Source of the DNA: Tetraselmis striata
Lineage: Eukaryota; Chlorophyta; Chlorodendrophyceae; Chlorodendrales; Chlorodendraceae
Reading direction: 5' to 3'
DNA length: 64,000 nt
Assembly: GCA_006384855.1 (NCBI GenBank)
Contig: VCJN01002039.1
Coordinates: 248,001-312,000, forward strand
Shown here: positions 23,283 to 35,800 of the stretch, piece by piece
How the letters are laid out: each line of letters starts with the position of its first letter
How positions within the stretch are numbered: position 1 is the stretch's first letter
Notes under the pieces: generated by a model
What the model was told of the DNA's origin: nothing
The model's input: the letters and a program-made list of their open reading frames with translations, nothing else
Database searches by the model: none
Position numbers and translations under genes: made by a program

Positions 23283-23311
23283 GAACTGCCCTTTTTGTAA
23301 TTCACACCAGT
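23283..23311 (+). mobile_element. LINE A terminal fragment behind the pogo-like element
   Basis: ACTGCCCTTTTTGTAATTCA is followed by CACCAGTA, the same end sequence that precedes the transposon at 19351-19383. So the end of the LINE tail occurs on both sides of the insertion. Confidence 0.65.
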
Positions 23312-23399
23312 ACGCGTGATGGCGATAGTCACGCTGCTCGCATTTTCACTTCCACCTACGCGCGCATATGACCGCGGGATTTCGCGGCAAGAGATCGCA

Positions 23400-26150
23400 A
23401 ATGTTTTAAGCTGTAAAATAAAGATTATTACTTTATTGATCTGAACTCGTTTATGGGTTTCCTTCCTTCCTAACCTCTTTTCCGGCTACCGTTGCTGCCA
23501 AGTGGTAGGTCACTAGGTCACCTGTCGTTGCGCCCTTTTGGGTGCAGCCCACGAGCAGACATAACGGCAGCCGTACCAGCTGAGCCTGACACCTTCCAGT
23601 TTCGCTGCGTTACACGCAGCGATTAACTGTCTCGTAACCTTTTGCGAGCAAGGTCACATGTTGTTTCAAGACCACACCCACTCACAATTTGTGTGAATTC
23701 TCATCCGCACATCCCTGCGTTGCCATGCCAAATGGAGAAGAACCTGTCGCCGAGCCGACACTCGAATCGCTAGAAGCAGACATGAAAGCCCGGTCTACAT
23801 TGCTGCGCGAGCTCACATTGGCGTTGGCCAAATTGACGGCTCGTGATCGTGTTGTTGATGAAGACGGAGCACATGACTATGGTTCCGGGCAGCGCGCCAT
23901 GGGACAACCGCCAGGCAGCGGGGGAGCCGTAGAGCGCCCCGAGTTATTGCTAAAGCTAGTCCAAAGCAGCCGTGTCGGAGCAAAATCCGCGAGTGACGAG
24001 GACGACTACCTTGCGGTGCCAGAGCTACTACAACGAGCATAGCATGGTTACGAGGCCGTTCGACCGGTCAGCCGGGTGTTTTGGCTTTTCCCTTTGAGTA
24101 CCGACTTGACAACCGACTATCTCAAGCAAGATGACCGGCGTCGGCCTAGAAGGAGTATATGTGGATGACGTGTTTTGGGGGCAACATGGCTGCTATTCCC
24201 GTGGCTCTAGAACAAGTCGCCACCTTACGTCCCAGCTGCTAATCAAGACTTCACCCCCTACCTCGCGCGCGCCCGGAATCGCTGAGGCCATCGACAAGGC
24301 GTTTCGCTTTCGTTTAGCCTTCCTGGGGAGGCTTAACGAGATCAAGCGTGTACACGGTGACCAAAGTGTGTTGGACGTGCCGCAAGCCCGTCATTATCAG
24401 CCTGCCGCCGAGCATTTGGGCTTAGCGATTTTCGGGGACCTGATAAAGGACTACTACGAACGTCTTGTCTACGAGGCGACGCGGTCGCCAACAACGCAAA
24501 AGCTGCCGCTACTGCTCGAGCGGCGGCAGCGCTCGCTGGACGCGGGTGTGAACGTGACGGCGGTCGCGGGCGTGGCCACGAAGGTGAGCACGAGTGACGG
24601 TGTGGGGCGCCTTTCGTCGGAGCTGCCGGCGTACTGGGAGGTCACCTTTATTCGGTGACCGCCGCACAGCGAGCCCCGGCAGCAGCTCAGCGGCGGAATA
24701 ATGAGCGCCATGTGTCCGGACCGGACCCCCGCCCCCACCCGTACAGACTTCATTTAAACCTTCTTCGGTGCGGCGCTCCTTACAACCACAGCCGAGTGCG
24801 GCTCAATCATCCGCGCACCTGCACATGGCGGCTCGACAATCCGCCTCCCGAGCGAACCATCTCATCACTGCGTCCGTCGGTTGTTGCACTACGTGCTACA
24901 ACTGGTTCGCAACGACCATATTTCGCGCGTGTACGTTGCGCGCGTGACATGCCCTACGATCGAGCGCGGCGGGCTCGCGGGACTGCCCTTCTACCCCAAC
25001 CTTGCCCCGCAAACCCGTACTGGTGCCCTCACTAGCCCGTCTAGCAGCTACCAACCAACCGCCGGCAACCTAACCGCCGCGGCCGAGTACTTTGCTACAA
25101 TGAACCAGCCTATGTTGCTCCGTCGGCCAAGCGTCGTACTTACGTAATTGACGAGCCCGAAGCTGTCGCCCCATGGGCTGCTTCACTTCGGTCTCGTCTA
25201 CATGAAGCGCTTGGCTCGGACGAGTTGGGACCAAAGGCCCTCCACTAGGCGCCCGCACCACTTCGTAATTATATTGTAATACCCTGTACTTATCCTATAA
25301 TCTTACCAAATGATGACACTCGTCTGGTCATTCCGTGACATACTCGTACTAAACTGCAGCGCATTCGCTTGGCAGCGCATTCTCTTGGTCACCTCTTCTC
25401 AAGTCCCGCCCTTGGCAGTGGTCCAGCCCTCCTTTCTCAGGAATACGGCGCTTGGAGTTGCGACGCCCCATGGCACACTACGACTTGGCGCCGGCGGCTC
25501 GCAACGGCGGGGGTTGGTAGGAGCTAGTCATTGGCGCTCACGTTGATACTGCATGGTAAAGTGTCCAGCAATTCTGCCCGCGGTTTGAGACCGAGGCCGT
25601 TGGCCGTTGCGTCGTCACGGAGCTTGTGAGGCGTTAAAGTACAATGTGGCGAAAGTGCCAACGATTACGGGTAGCCGCGCGAGGCGCGATGTGGGTTCAA
25701 TTTACTATGGGGATGGCACAGCATGCTACTGGTAGCATTTTACGGAACGCGGCCGAGCATGGCACGCTAGTGCGACTACCGAGCCTAGCAGAAAAAGTGG
25801 CGATTACACGGTATATGTATATACGCGATTACACGCCCATTCCGTGGGAAAATCGCGATCACGGGCCATTACAATGTAATTACGAGACAGTGTGGGATGC
25901 TAGTGTCGACCTACTCTCCAGCTCCCTCTCCGCTCAAACGCTCAAGAACTACGCCGGCAAGCTGTCTCATGTCGCGGGGTTCTGCCACGACTCCGAGAAC
26001 ATCATCCCGCTCGAGGCGACCAGTGCTACTGTCGTCCGGTTTGTCGTTTGGATTGGTGAGCGGGGTCACATTGGGGCTAAATCGTTACAACCCTACCTGT
26101 CCGCAATCAACACGTCCTTTGAATTGCACAACCTCGACCCCATCTAGGGA
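23400..26150 (+). mobile_element. Tyrosine-recombinase element, copy A (DIRS/TOC-like fossil, truncated)
   Basis: Plus-strand relative of copy B. In order it shows the start of the terminal repeat (about 23430-23620, with the GTTTATGGG and CGCTGCGTT landmarks), a gag-like part beginning MPNGEEPVAEPTLESLEADM (23725 onward), a second gag-like part with AEAIDKAFRFRLAFLGRLNE (24280 onward), and the recombinase core-binding domain (LLSSSLSAQTLKNYAGKLSH, 25910 onward). It stops where the catalytic domain would begin and runs into unrelated sequence and a LINE A fragment. It is clearly broken, with many breaks, and more diverged than copy B, so it is probably the older insertion. No reverse transcriptase sequence is present between the gag-like and recombinase parts. 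Confidence 0.75.
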
Positions 26151-26289
26151 AACGGTCGCGCGAGTACCACACCCTCGGGTTGTACGCCTCGATAAGACGG
26201 CACCGCACACCCGGTGTAGTAGCAGGTCCAACCATCAGCGCCATTCCCAAGATCATTATGCTCTCGACATAGCAAAACCCGTCACTGAA

Positions 26290-27105
26290 CTCTTTGTCGA
26301 GCGCTAGTGAACCTCCCGGCACCTCGAGACACTCCTTGGCGTAGTGTGCATCCCGATGCTATCGCAGACGCCTTTCGCGATCACTGCCAATGTTCGCTAT
26401 ATGATGGGCATCGTTGCACGTCGAGAGGTGGGCGACTTGTTTCAGCAAGCAGTGCCTCTTGGCAACGCCGTACCCAAGGATGAACTCAAAGCTATGATAC
26501 CACACGCCGAGCTGCCTCGCCCTCCCGGCGTTTAACATCGTGACCCGGAGCTATGACACCCGGAGCTTGAAATAAATAGGTCCACGTTGCCGGAGTTCAA
26601 GACCAGCATGCTGTACGGGGTCAAGTACATTGCCCCGGGCCACAGATAATGTGGATCGGTTTAAGCGCATCCGGTTAGGCAACATGCAACGGGGGCATGC
26701 AATGCGGGATTCGGCATGGCATAACACGGAGCAAGAAGGCTGGGCTCACTTCGAGACATCATGGAAATGTCGGAATAAACGGCTATGGTCCGGTACAATA
26801 GCCGGGGTGAGCAAGGGGGTACGCCGCATGGTGCTCGCTGTCGCATGCTTGGCCGCGGATCGGGGCGCTTCTCATCGCGGGCATTTGGTGCTGCACCACC
26901 CGGACTTGCCATTAGATGATACTCGCATGGGATTTCCTCGGGGTCCCGAGCTTGGTGGCGGCTCGAGAGCGTGCAGCACGCTGCCTCATCAAACAACTTA
27001 GTTAGATTCGTCTGCCATCCCGTTGCCCATTGTTCTCACCAATCCCGCCTCGTGCGGGATGCGGGCCGCTTTTAAGCGGCTTGTGTTGATCTCCTAGCAA
27101 TGCTT
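26290..27105 (+). mobile_element. LINE A 3' fragment, 5'-truncated
   Basis: It matches the end of the 6.4-8.8 kb copy: REVGDLFQQAVPLGNAVP, then FKTSMLYGVKY, MAWHNTEQ, GVSKGVRRMVLAVACLAADR, and the hairpin tail ATCCCGCCTCGTGCGGGAT followed by GCCGCTTTTAAGCGGC. 5' truncation is normal for LINE insertions. Several stops and frame changes make it inactive. It sits directly after the broken end of recombinase element copy A. Confidence 0.8.
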
Positions 27106-28859
27106 GCAGCTGTGGCAGGGTTTGTTAGGCCATGATGACGATTAAATGTTCTGTTCTAGGTTCCCTCCCTCCCCCATCTAATTTATCAGAACCCGCACTC
27201 TTCTTTGTCAGAGTCCCTTGTACTACTGCGGAATGTGCTACACAGACTCACATCTAACGGCAATAATCGCATGCTGGTTGTTGCCGCCGCTTGCTCATGC
27301 ATCATGTTGCAGAAGGGTGTAACACTTCAATAACCACTTGCTTGTGCGAAGGGCAATTGGCAATGCCACATAGTGCAGACACAATATGTAACCACAATAA
27401 ATACATGATTGCGTGGCTGCGCCCCAGATCCTCTCGGCCTCTCGGTCTACTGCTAACATGCTGTGACACCTAGCTACTACTCCCTATCCAAGTCACGCGG
27501 TTGAAATTGCTGCTAGCTAGGCCTCCGCCTCTTGGAGTCATGCGCCTCCATGATCACCATCTCCCCTTTGGTTAGCCCCAGACTTAAGAATCGCCTAGTC
27601 CGGCTCCTAGGCAAGAGCCTCAGGCTGTCGTCGTTGCTAGGCATGCGCCGATTAGCTCCGTCCGGGGCAGGTAGTGGCCGGTTGGTGGCGGCCGAGCGAG
27701 GTTTATGGTTGTCCATGGCGCGAGTGCTACCGCTTATACCGCAAGTACATGTGCATGTACCGTCAGCAAAAACGGCAACAAGCCGCCGCCACCGCGCGCT
27801 CGGTGCGCGCTATACAAGTGATGTCGAAGCTCCCATGCTATAAAGTCATGTACATGGCCCGTGAACAAGTACATGTATTCCCAAACAAACAAAGTCCCCG
27901 CACCCCGTCCGATTTTCCGGGATTTAGCAACCTGAAATTGAAATTGATTACAACATGCTAGTCTGCTGCTCTCCACCGCCCAGACTGAGTTGCTCTTAGG
28001 GCCTGCCATCTAACCACAACAGGGACACATGTGTATGTGTATTACAGCAACCTGTGTTTAGCAACCTAAAACAGCACAGCACAGAACATCGTGATGGCCT
28101 TACTGGCCTTTCGTAGTTCGCGCCAGGAGTGACGACTTTTATTTTAAATCACATGTACGAAAAGGTTATCATAAAATATGTATTTGGATTCTTGTTATTC
28201 TTATATTATTATTTAATATATGTATAATAATTGCAATATATATTGGTATTATCAATCACGGTATTTTTAGTTCCCACCACAAAAAATGCGAATATGCAAA
28301 ATACTACCGTACCGGTGGGACTACTTTATTTATTTTATTAGAAAGGCACGATTTTTATTCATCTGCTGTACTATGTTAAATTATTAAGTGAGAAATTTAA
28401 TTTTCTGTAATTATTTTCTGTAATATATGGCTGCTTGCGCCGGGAGATTCAGTTTAACACGAAAAACCTATACGGCGTTCCTGAAATGCGACGATATCGC
28501 GCGTCCCTCGTACTCGCCGCGAAGGTCTTTTTTAAATTGGTGCAGTACACCACTTTTGTATCAAATTGTAAGAAAAAAAAACTGCCACTGTAGACCTCTC
28601 TAGCATCGTCGAATTGTGGGGCTGCTTAAATGTAGGCTTTTTCTTTCCCCAGTACTTTGCGTGCATTCTCTGGACGCTCTCCCTGTAACCAAAAAGACAT
28701 AATTGTGGGGCGGGCACATTTGTGTCGGGTAAGATTGGCGCGGGAACCCCCTCCAATTGTGCTTTAAGTACTACTACCTGACGAATAGTATGTTACGCAA
28801 TATTTCTGGGAATTAAAACGGGAGTACCGTCGAAAACCGGACGACAGATCAGAAAACGG
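27106..28859. other. No gene seen; includes an AT-rich island
   Basis: Only short conflicting frames occur. Between about 28120 and 28440 the base composition drops sharply in GC (runs such as TTATATTATTATTTAATATA), very unlike the surroundings. I found no RNA gene, array or element ends here. Confidence 0.45.
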
Positions 28860-28979
28860 CATTTCAAAGTTGAGTCTGGTTTTGCCAAAAAGGTCGCGCA
28901 GGCTCTTTTACACGGTCAAGAGCCGAAATTGGCAGGATGGTTTAGCGAAGGCGTGGAGGGAAAACGGAGTCAGGGGGGG

Positions 28980-29165
28980 CGCTGCGTGGAACGCAGCGAA
29001 AACTGGAAGATGGCAGGCTCAGCTGTTCTGGCTGCTTTTATGTCTACTCGTGCTGCACCCAAAAAGGGCGCAACAACAGATGCCTAGTTCCCGTACCACT
29101 GAGCAGCACTTGTAGCTAAAAAGCGGTTAGGGCAAGGAGGGAAACCCCATAAACTAGTTTAGATC
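28980..29165 (-). repeat. 3' terminal repeat block of copy B
   Basis: About 186 bp, nearly identical to 31879-32064 in the same orientation. On the plus strand it runs from CGCTGCGTGGAACGCAGCG, a short hairpin, to CATAAACTAGTTTAGATCAT. Confidence 0.88.
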
Positions 29166-29246
29166 ATTTCAAAGTTGAGTCTGGTTTTGCCAGTCTTGAG
29201 CGAACGGAGAGAGCGGTGGATTTGACGGAGAAGAGGTAGCGCCAAG

Positions 29247-30752
29247 TCATGAAGGAGGCACTGGGAAGGCCACCGCTGCAGAGTCCTGTTGGACTTGGAA
29301 GTGGCGGAGGGGGGCGATGTGTCCAAAGAAGAACCATGCGCCAGGTGAAGGAAGAACGTTGGGGTCGATGTAGTCCAGAACGACGTCAGAGTTAGTGGCC
29401 CAACCGCCTTGGTAGCGAATGTGGGACAATGGCACTCCGATGGCGTTTGCTGCAGAAGCTGCGCCTTTGCGAAGACTGTGTGAAGTCCAGGAAGTGCCAG
29501 CAGGGGGGGCAGCGTTGACTAGACTGATGGCTGCAGACAGCCAGTCTGACATTGTAGCCGCAGTCCAAGGTTTTGACTGCTCGGCCGCAGTGACAGCCCA
29601 GAAGTTTGATGTAGCCAAGCCAACAGTAACCAGGGGGACAGATTGGACGGTGTCGATGAAGTGGTGCAAGAGACGTGCCACTCGAGGGTGCTCGGACACC
29701 GGAAGGAGAAGTACGCGCAGGTCGTCGGGTCCCCGTCGGCCAGCGCGACCCTTCTCGCGGTACACTTGCAGAGTGATGTTGTAGTCGTCGATATGCATGT
29801 CTCGCACTCGACAGGACACGCCAGTAAGGCCCCTGGCAAAGAACATAAAGTTGACAACCGAGGCCAGGAGGGCCCGGAAGTTGTGGTGGTACTCTGGGTA
29901 GGGAGCAGACACAATCAGCTCGGCCTTTGTGACGAAGCGGTAAGCCACATCCGCAGGCAGAGGGACACGCAAAGGGGCAGCGTCCAGTCGGCGCTAACGC
30001 AGCATCAGCCCACGCCTTGCTGAAGTTAAGTGCAGGCTGTCCTTGGCGATTGGGTCGAGGTTGTGCAGCTCGAAGAACGTGTTGATCGCAGACATGTAAG
30101 GTTGCAGTGACTTAGCGGCGATGTGGCCCCGCTCGCCGATCCAGGCAACGTACCGAACGACAGTCGCAGTAGTCGCCTCCAGCGGGCTGATGTTCTCGGA
30201 GTCGTGGCAGAACTCCGCGAACTGAGACAACCGGCCGGCATAGCTCTTGAGTGTCTGAGCGCTGAGGGAGCTGGAGAGTAGGTCGAGCGTCCGCTGGCCC
30301 AGCTCGTCTGAGCCGAACGCGTCCTGCAGCCGAGCTCGCAATGAAGCAGCCCAGGGAGCGACAGCTTCGGGCTCGTCAATTACGTAAGTGCGTCGTTTTA
30401 CTGACAGAGTTCCACCGGTACGACTACTGTTCGCAAAGTACTCGGGAGCAGCAGTTAGGTTCCCGGCGGTTGGCCGGTAGCTGTTGGACGGGTTTGCAGT
30501 AGCATCGGTACGGGTTTGCGGGGCTAGGTTCAGGTAAGAGGGCCGCCCTGCGCGCCCTTCGCGCTCGTAGCGCCTGTCTCGCGCGTAACGTACCCGCGCG
30601 AAACTTGGTCGTTGCGAACCAGTTGTAACACGTAGTGTAACAACCGACGGACGCAGTGGTGGAATGGTACGGGAGGCGGTTAGTTGAGCCGCCATATGCA
30701 GGTGTGCGGATGGTTGAGCCGCACTCGGCTGTAGCTGTGAGAAGCGCCGCAC
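29247..30752 (-). pseudogene. Tyrosine recombinase region of copy B (fossil part)
   Basis: Site-specific recombinase that would insert a circular intermediate without making a staggered target duplication. The N-terminal part has the SAM-like core-binding fold (SAQTLKSYAGRLSQFAEFCH, then KSLQPYMSAINTFFELHNLD). The catalytic part shows the expected signature: an Arg in the FMFFARGLTGV/RVRDM region, a Lys in QVYREKGRAG, the H-x-x-R box in SHSLRKGAASAANAI, the second His/Trp in HIRYQGGW, and a Tyr in VVLDYIDP suited to be the nucleophile. The element copy is broken; see the element entry. Confidence 0.8.
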
Positions 30753-31878
30753 CGAGGAAGGTCTAAAGGAAGTCTGTAAAGTGGGGGGGGGTCAGGCCCT
30801 AACACGGGGCGCTCATCTCGCCGTTGAGCTGCAAGGGTGCGTCTTGCGGCGGTCACCGAAAGGTGGCCTCGCAAAGCTCCAGCAGTTCCGACGAAAGGCG
30901 CCCCACACCGTCAATCGTGCTCACCTTCGCGGCCACGCCCACGACCACCGCCACGTCCTCGCCCACGCCCGCGACCGGCAGCTGCAGCCACCACTCGAGC
31001 AGTAGCGGTTGCTTTCGCGTTGCTGGCAACGGTCGGCTCGAAGACACGGCGCTCGTAGTCTCGCATGAGGTCCCCAAAGATCGCGGAACCCAGATGCTCC
31101 GAAGCAGGCTGAAAATGCTGGGCTCGCAGCACATCCAGAACACCTTGGTCACCGTGCACACGCTTGATCTCATTTAGCCTCCGCAGGAAGGCCAAACGAA
31201 ACCGAAACGCCTTGTCGATGGCCTCGGCGTGGTTCCGAGCTCTCGCGAGGTAGGGGGTGAAGTCCTGGTTGGTGGCAGGGACGTAGGGCAGTAGCTCGTC
31301 GAGAGCCACGAAAAGTGCGGCCATGTGAGCCCCGAAACACGACATCCACAAATACTCCTCCTGGGCCGGCAGACGCCGGTCATCCTGCTTGAGGTACTCG
31401 TTCGTTAGGTCGGTGCTCAAGGGAAAGAGTCCAGGCACTCGGCTGACCGGTCGAACGGCCTCATAACCAGACTATGCTCTGCAGTAATTCTGGCACCGCG
31501 AGGTAGTCATCCTCGGCACTCACGGATTTTGCTCCGACACGGCCGCTCTGGGCTAGCTCTAGCAAGTCGGGGCGCTCTGCGGCTCCCCCGCTGCCTGTCG
31601 GCTGTCCCGCGATGCGCTGCCCGGAGCGAGAGCCATGTGCCCCTTCTCCATAAACAACACGCTCACGAGCCGTCAATTGAGCTACAGCCGTAGCCAATGC
31701 ACGCACATCTGCTTGCAACGACTTGAGCGTCGGCTCAGCGACGGGTTCTTCTCCATCTGACATAGTAACGCACGGACGTACGGACGAGAATATCACACTC
31801 GGATGGCGAGCCGGGTGTGGTCTTGAACAACCTGGGGTGACCTTGCTCGCAACTGGTTACGAGACAGTTTTTACATCG

Positions 31879-32064
31879 CTGCGTGGAACGCAGCGAAAAC
31901 TGGAAGATGGCAGGCTCAGCTGTTCTGGCTGCTTTTATGTCTACTCGTGCTGCACCCAAAAAGGGCGCAACAACAGATGCCTAGTTCCCGGACCACTGAG
32001 CAGCACTTGTAGCTAAAAAGCGGTTAGGGCAAGGAGGGAAACCCCATAAACTAGTTTAGATCAT
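31879..32064 (-). repeat. 5' terminal repeat block of copy B
   Basis: Same block as 28980-29165, with a G for T difference around the TAGTTCCCGGACC position and few others. It lacks the flanking GGCAAAACCAGACTC repeats, so the two ends are unequal, as in split-repeat elements. Confidence 0.88.
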
Positions 32065-32070
32065 ATCGTG

Positions 32071-32829
32071 CAGGTAGAAGATTTTACCGGCTTAAAGGTC
32101 TACCGTGCCGCATTTTTATTTTTCGATGTATTTCGATGTCCTGTAGTACTTATGGCAGTATATCGGTACTCGTACGCAAACACGACGCGCACGGCGGTAT
32201 CAGCAGGGGTCAGCCGGTCTAGAACCCCTGGTATCAGCCGGTCTATAACGCCGTGCTGCAAGCAGCAAGCAGCAATTGAAATCCGAACAAGAAAATGGTG
32301 AACCTCCCGCTTATTTATCGCTATTCACTACGGGCGAAACGCCGAGCCGCCCAGCCATCAGGTACCGGTACTGCTGGTACGTTCATCACACATATGATCC
32401 GTGCGCCCGAAATAGTCGTTAGGTAGTTTAAGTACGAGATGTGGACGGGAGCCACCGATCGCGAAAGGCGTTCTCCACAACTCTATCGCTTGACGACGTC
32501 AAACGAAGAGGTGTACCAGCGCCTCAGAGCAACCCCTCTGTCCCACCCCAGGCGCCTTTCCAGACACGGTGTCAGCGACATCGGTGCCGGGCGGGAGGCT
32601 CTCGTTACGGTTGATACGAGAGGCCAGTCGGCAGGGAAGGGAACGTCGCACGTGGCGGCACACGCTGAGCGCCGAGTACATATTACGGAGGATGACCTCC
32701 GCTGCTACAGTTGCTGAGCTGCGAGCGTAAGGCCCCGGGTGCCGGGCGCCGAGCACGAGGGGAAGGGCGGCAGTGTCCGGCTGAAGCGTCGCGTGTGGAA
32801 AAGGCGGGGGGAGGCAGAAGGGGGGTGTC
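32071..32829. other. 5' flank of the FAM135-like gene, no gene seen
   Basis: About 760 bases between element copy B and the first recognised exon. No convincing coding or RNA feature. The promoter and 5' UTR of the downstream gene should lie here. Confidence 0.4.
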
Positions 32830-35800
32830 ATGCCTCTCGGGTGCGGTCGCTCTTCAAGCACGGCGGTGGCCGAGCGTGGGCTGGAGGCGGAGGGCGCGGA
32901 CCGACAGCTGCTGCTCAATACAGAGGTGTGCGTCGTGTTCCACGAGTTCCTGAACATCGACCTACACAGCCAGGGGTGCGATGCGCCCCCCCCCCTTCCC
33001 CCCCCACTTTCCCCTCCTCCTACCTGCCCCCTGCCCCGCTGTCATGGCATGGCCCTCAGCTGCGTCCGGCGCAGTTGTCTTCGCTTCACACCATCAACAT
33101 GCACACAGGTGGTACGCTGTGCGCGTCAAGGTTCTGTCCAACTCCCACTCCACCGCATGGCCCTGCCGCGTCATATCCCAAGGTGACGCAGGCTGGGGGA
33201 TACCCACCTAACCTGCGGATGCTCGCACTGACGCTGCCAATCATCAGCTGAGCATAGGTGGCGCTGCGCTGGTGCCCGGGTCGCAGATGCCACCAGTACC
33301 TTGTCACCGACGGGCACCACCGGCACCCGGGTGGCCAGGAACTGGGAGATCGAGGAGGCGCAGAAGAGCTTCCGGACCCGCGTGTTCCAGATCCGCTACT
33401 GCCACGAGCTGGTGCGGCCATTCCCATGCGGCACGCGGGCGGCATAGGGCACATGCTGAGGGAGGGGAGGAGCGCGTGGCCTTAGCTGCGCGTCGGGCCT
33501 GCATGCCGCTGCCCCTCATGCCAGCACCTGCGCCATGATCAGCCCCCCTTGGCACCATGAGAGCGCATGGTGCACTTGGCTGGCGGGGAATTCGACCCTC
33601 GGTATGCGAACCATGTGTGCGCATGCTCTCCCCCCCCCCCCCCCCTTGACCATCGCACCACATGCGTCTGCCCCGCGCAGGTGAAGCTCGATGAGGCGGT
33701 TACCTTCCGGGTGACGACAGACATATGGGCGGTGCGCCCTTCCAGCCCTCAGTCCTGCCCCACCCTGCCTGGTGCACTGCCCTGCATCCTGGGTTGGCTC
33801 GGTCTGAGGGGCGTCTGCCGACGCCACTGGAGAGGCCGTCAGCCGCTACCAGGAGCTCTGCCCCCCCCCTTCTCCCCCCCCCCCCCCCCCCCCGCCCTGC
33901 AGCAGACCCCCGACATTCCTGGGGTCTCTGCATTCTGCTCAAGGGCTCTGACGTACAGGAACTTTCCGCCCTTTGACTTTGAGCTGCGTCACAGGGCGTG
34001 AAGGGCTCGAATGTTACCATGGAGGTGGAGCTGCTCTTCCACGACGTTGACCTCGCAAAGTGAGCCCCCCCCCCCCCCCCCCCCCCCCCCCGGCTAACTC
34101 TGCCATTGTGCTCCAGCTGCTGGCCAGTTTGCCGACGACTGACACGCACCCCTCACCCCGCCTCTTCCCCCCCCCCACACACTAACCTGGCCCGCGCCCC
34201 GCCGTGTCCCGCTTCATTCCAGTATGAACGAGCCCCCTGCGATTCTGGATCTGCAGCCTGTGGCCAAGCGCTCCGTGTGCCTGGTCGCCCCAGCGCGCGG
34301 CGTGCACGAACTTCTACCCGTCGTCTTCGACGAGGCGCACCTGTGCTTCGCCAAGCTGAGCGTGCACTCCGTGCTGCTGGGCTTCACCAGCGGTGTGTGC
34401 CGCAGCAGCAAGGGCGCCGGGGGGCCGCCGCCGCCGCGCACGCCGGAGCCTCAGGCGCGGAACAGCGACTTTGAGGTGGAGGGTGAGGGCGAGGGGGAGG
34501 GTGAGGGGGAGGGTGAAGGAGAAGGCGAGGCCAGGGACCCGCTGGAGCAGCCGGCGCAGTGGCTTCAGCCGCCCCAGGGCGTTTTTGCTCTGCGGCTGAG
34601 GGTGCCGGAGCTGTCGCAGGTAGCACCCCCCTGCTCTGGTCTGCCCTGGCCACCGCTGGGGGCCCAACCCAGTGACGTATGCCCTGGGTGAGCGGAGCCG
34701 CTACTACCCGGCTCACCGACTGACGCACCGGCTGGCTGGCTGGCTGGCCGGGGGTTCCGCCTGCAGTTGGACTCTCCGCCGCTGACGCCAGTGTCGAGGT
34801 TCGCGCTGCAGAAGCCCGGCGGCGTCGCGGTGCAGGACGTGCTGGACTCCCCGTACTTTCCCGCCCTTTATGGTGCGTGTGGCGCCGCGTGGCCTTGCCT
34901 GATTCCCTTCCCTTGGGGGGCGGGCGCTACTGCGGGGCCACGTCAGGGCGGCGGGGCGGCGCTGAGCGGCTCTCCCCTCCCGCGGCAGGCTAAGGACATT
35001 ACGCACCAGGCGGTGGGCAGCGGCCATCCGCTGGTGTCGCTGGTCTCCGGCACCGCGGAGCAGCCGCAGGACAGCGCGCTCGGCCGGCGGCTGCACGGCG
35101 CGCGCGGCAGCCTGCAGCAGCGCGCGGGCCTGCTCCACCGCCTGCTGACTGGCACGCTGCTGGACTCGCACAACGTGCTCGCGCAGCAGCTGCAGGCGCT
35201 GCCGCCGTCGTGCTACGCGCCGCAGAGCCTGGACACGCTGCGGCTGGTCATGCTGCCGGGCGCGACGCAGCTGAGCGAGGCGCCCGTGCACCACGCAGAC
35301 GTCGGCGGCGCAATGCCGCAGCCGAGTAGCAGGTGCGGCACGGGACTGGGGTGCCTGAGCAAACCGAGGCAGTCCATGGAGACCGCGTTGATGCAATGCT
35401 GTGATGGACATGCCGATTGGTACTTCCGGGTGCCAATGTGGTAATACGAATGCTGCGAATAATACGAACCTGCCCTACCTGGCAAAAGTCAAATGTAGGC
35501 GAAACTTTGGCGGAACTATGGCGAATGTTGTTTCAGGTTGCATGCAAGCCCAATTTGAGGCTTATTGTAGGGGTTCTTATGGGTGTATTGGCATCCGTGC
35601 ATCTCTTTTCCGCCGGCTTCGACAAAACAGTAGAGAGATGTCCATCCTGATTCAGCCGCTTCATAAAATCGAACGCGGATAATTTGCTTCTGGTGTTTCA
35701 GTGAAATGCTTGAGCCATGTCAGCCTATCCGCTGTCCAGATCGGTCAATGTGCAATACGCTGGACATGGAACATGCCGGCCTTCTGGTAATTTGATTTAT

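Larger units (their letters stand above)
28860..32070 (-). mobile_element. Tyrosine-recombinase element, copy B (DIRS/TOC-like fossil, nearly complete layout)
   Basis: Minus-strand element. Its 5' end carries one ~186-bp repeat block (31879-32064); its 3' end carries the same block (28980-29165) bounded on both sides by a short repeat containing GGCAAAACCAGACTC (28860-28890 and 29164-29191). This split-repeat plan resembles DIRS/TOC elements. Parts in order: gag-like region (31796-30911), coiled-coil-like, with EAIDKAFRFRLAFLRRLNEI and a Gly-Arg-rich end; recombinase core-binding domain; recombinase catalytic domain ending near 29247. No reverse transcriptase lies between gag-like and recombinase parts. 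It looks broken, with only a few breaks, and its two terminal blocks differ at very few positions, suggesting a fairly recent insertion. The general class is well supported; the exact family is inference. Confidence 0.82.

Noticed and set aside
34713-35411. 232-codon minus-strand frame
   Set aside because: Antisense to exon 7 of the FAM135-like gene, of low-complexity composition.
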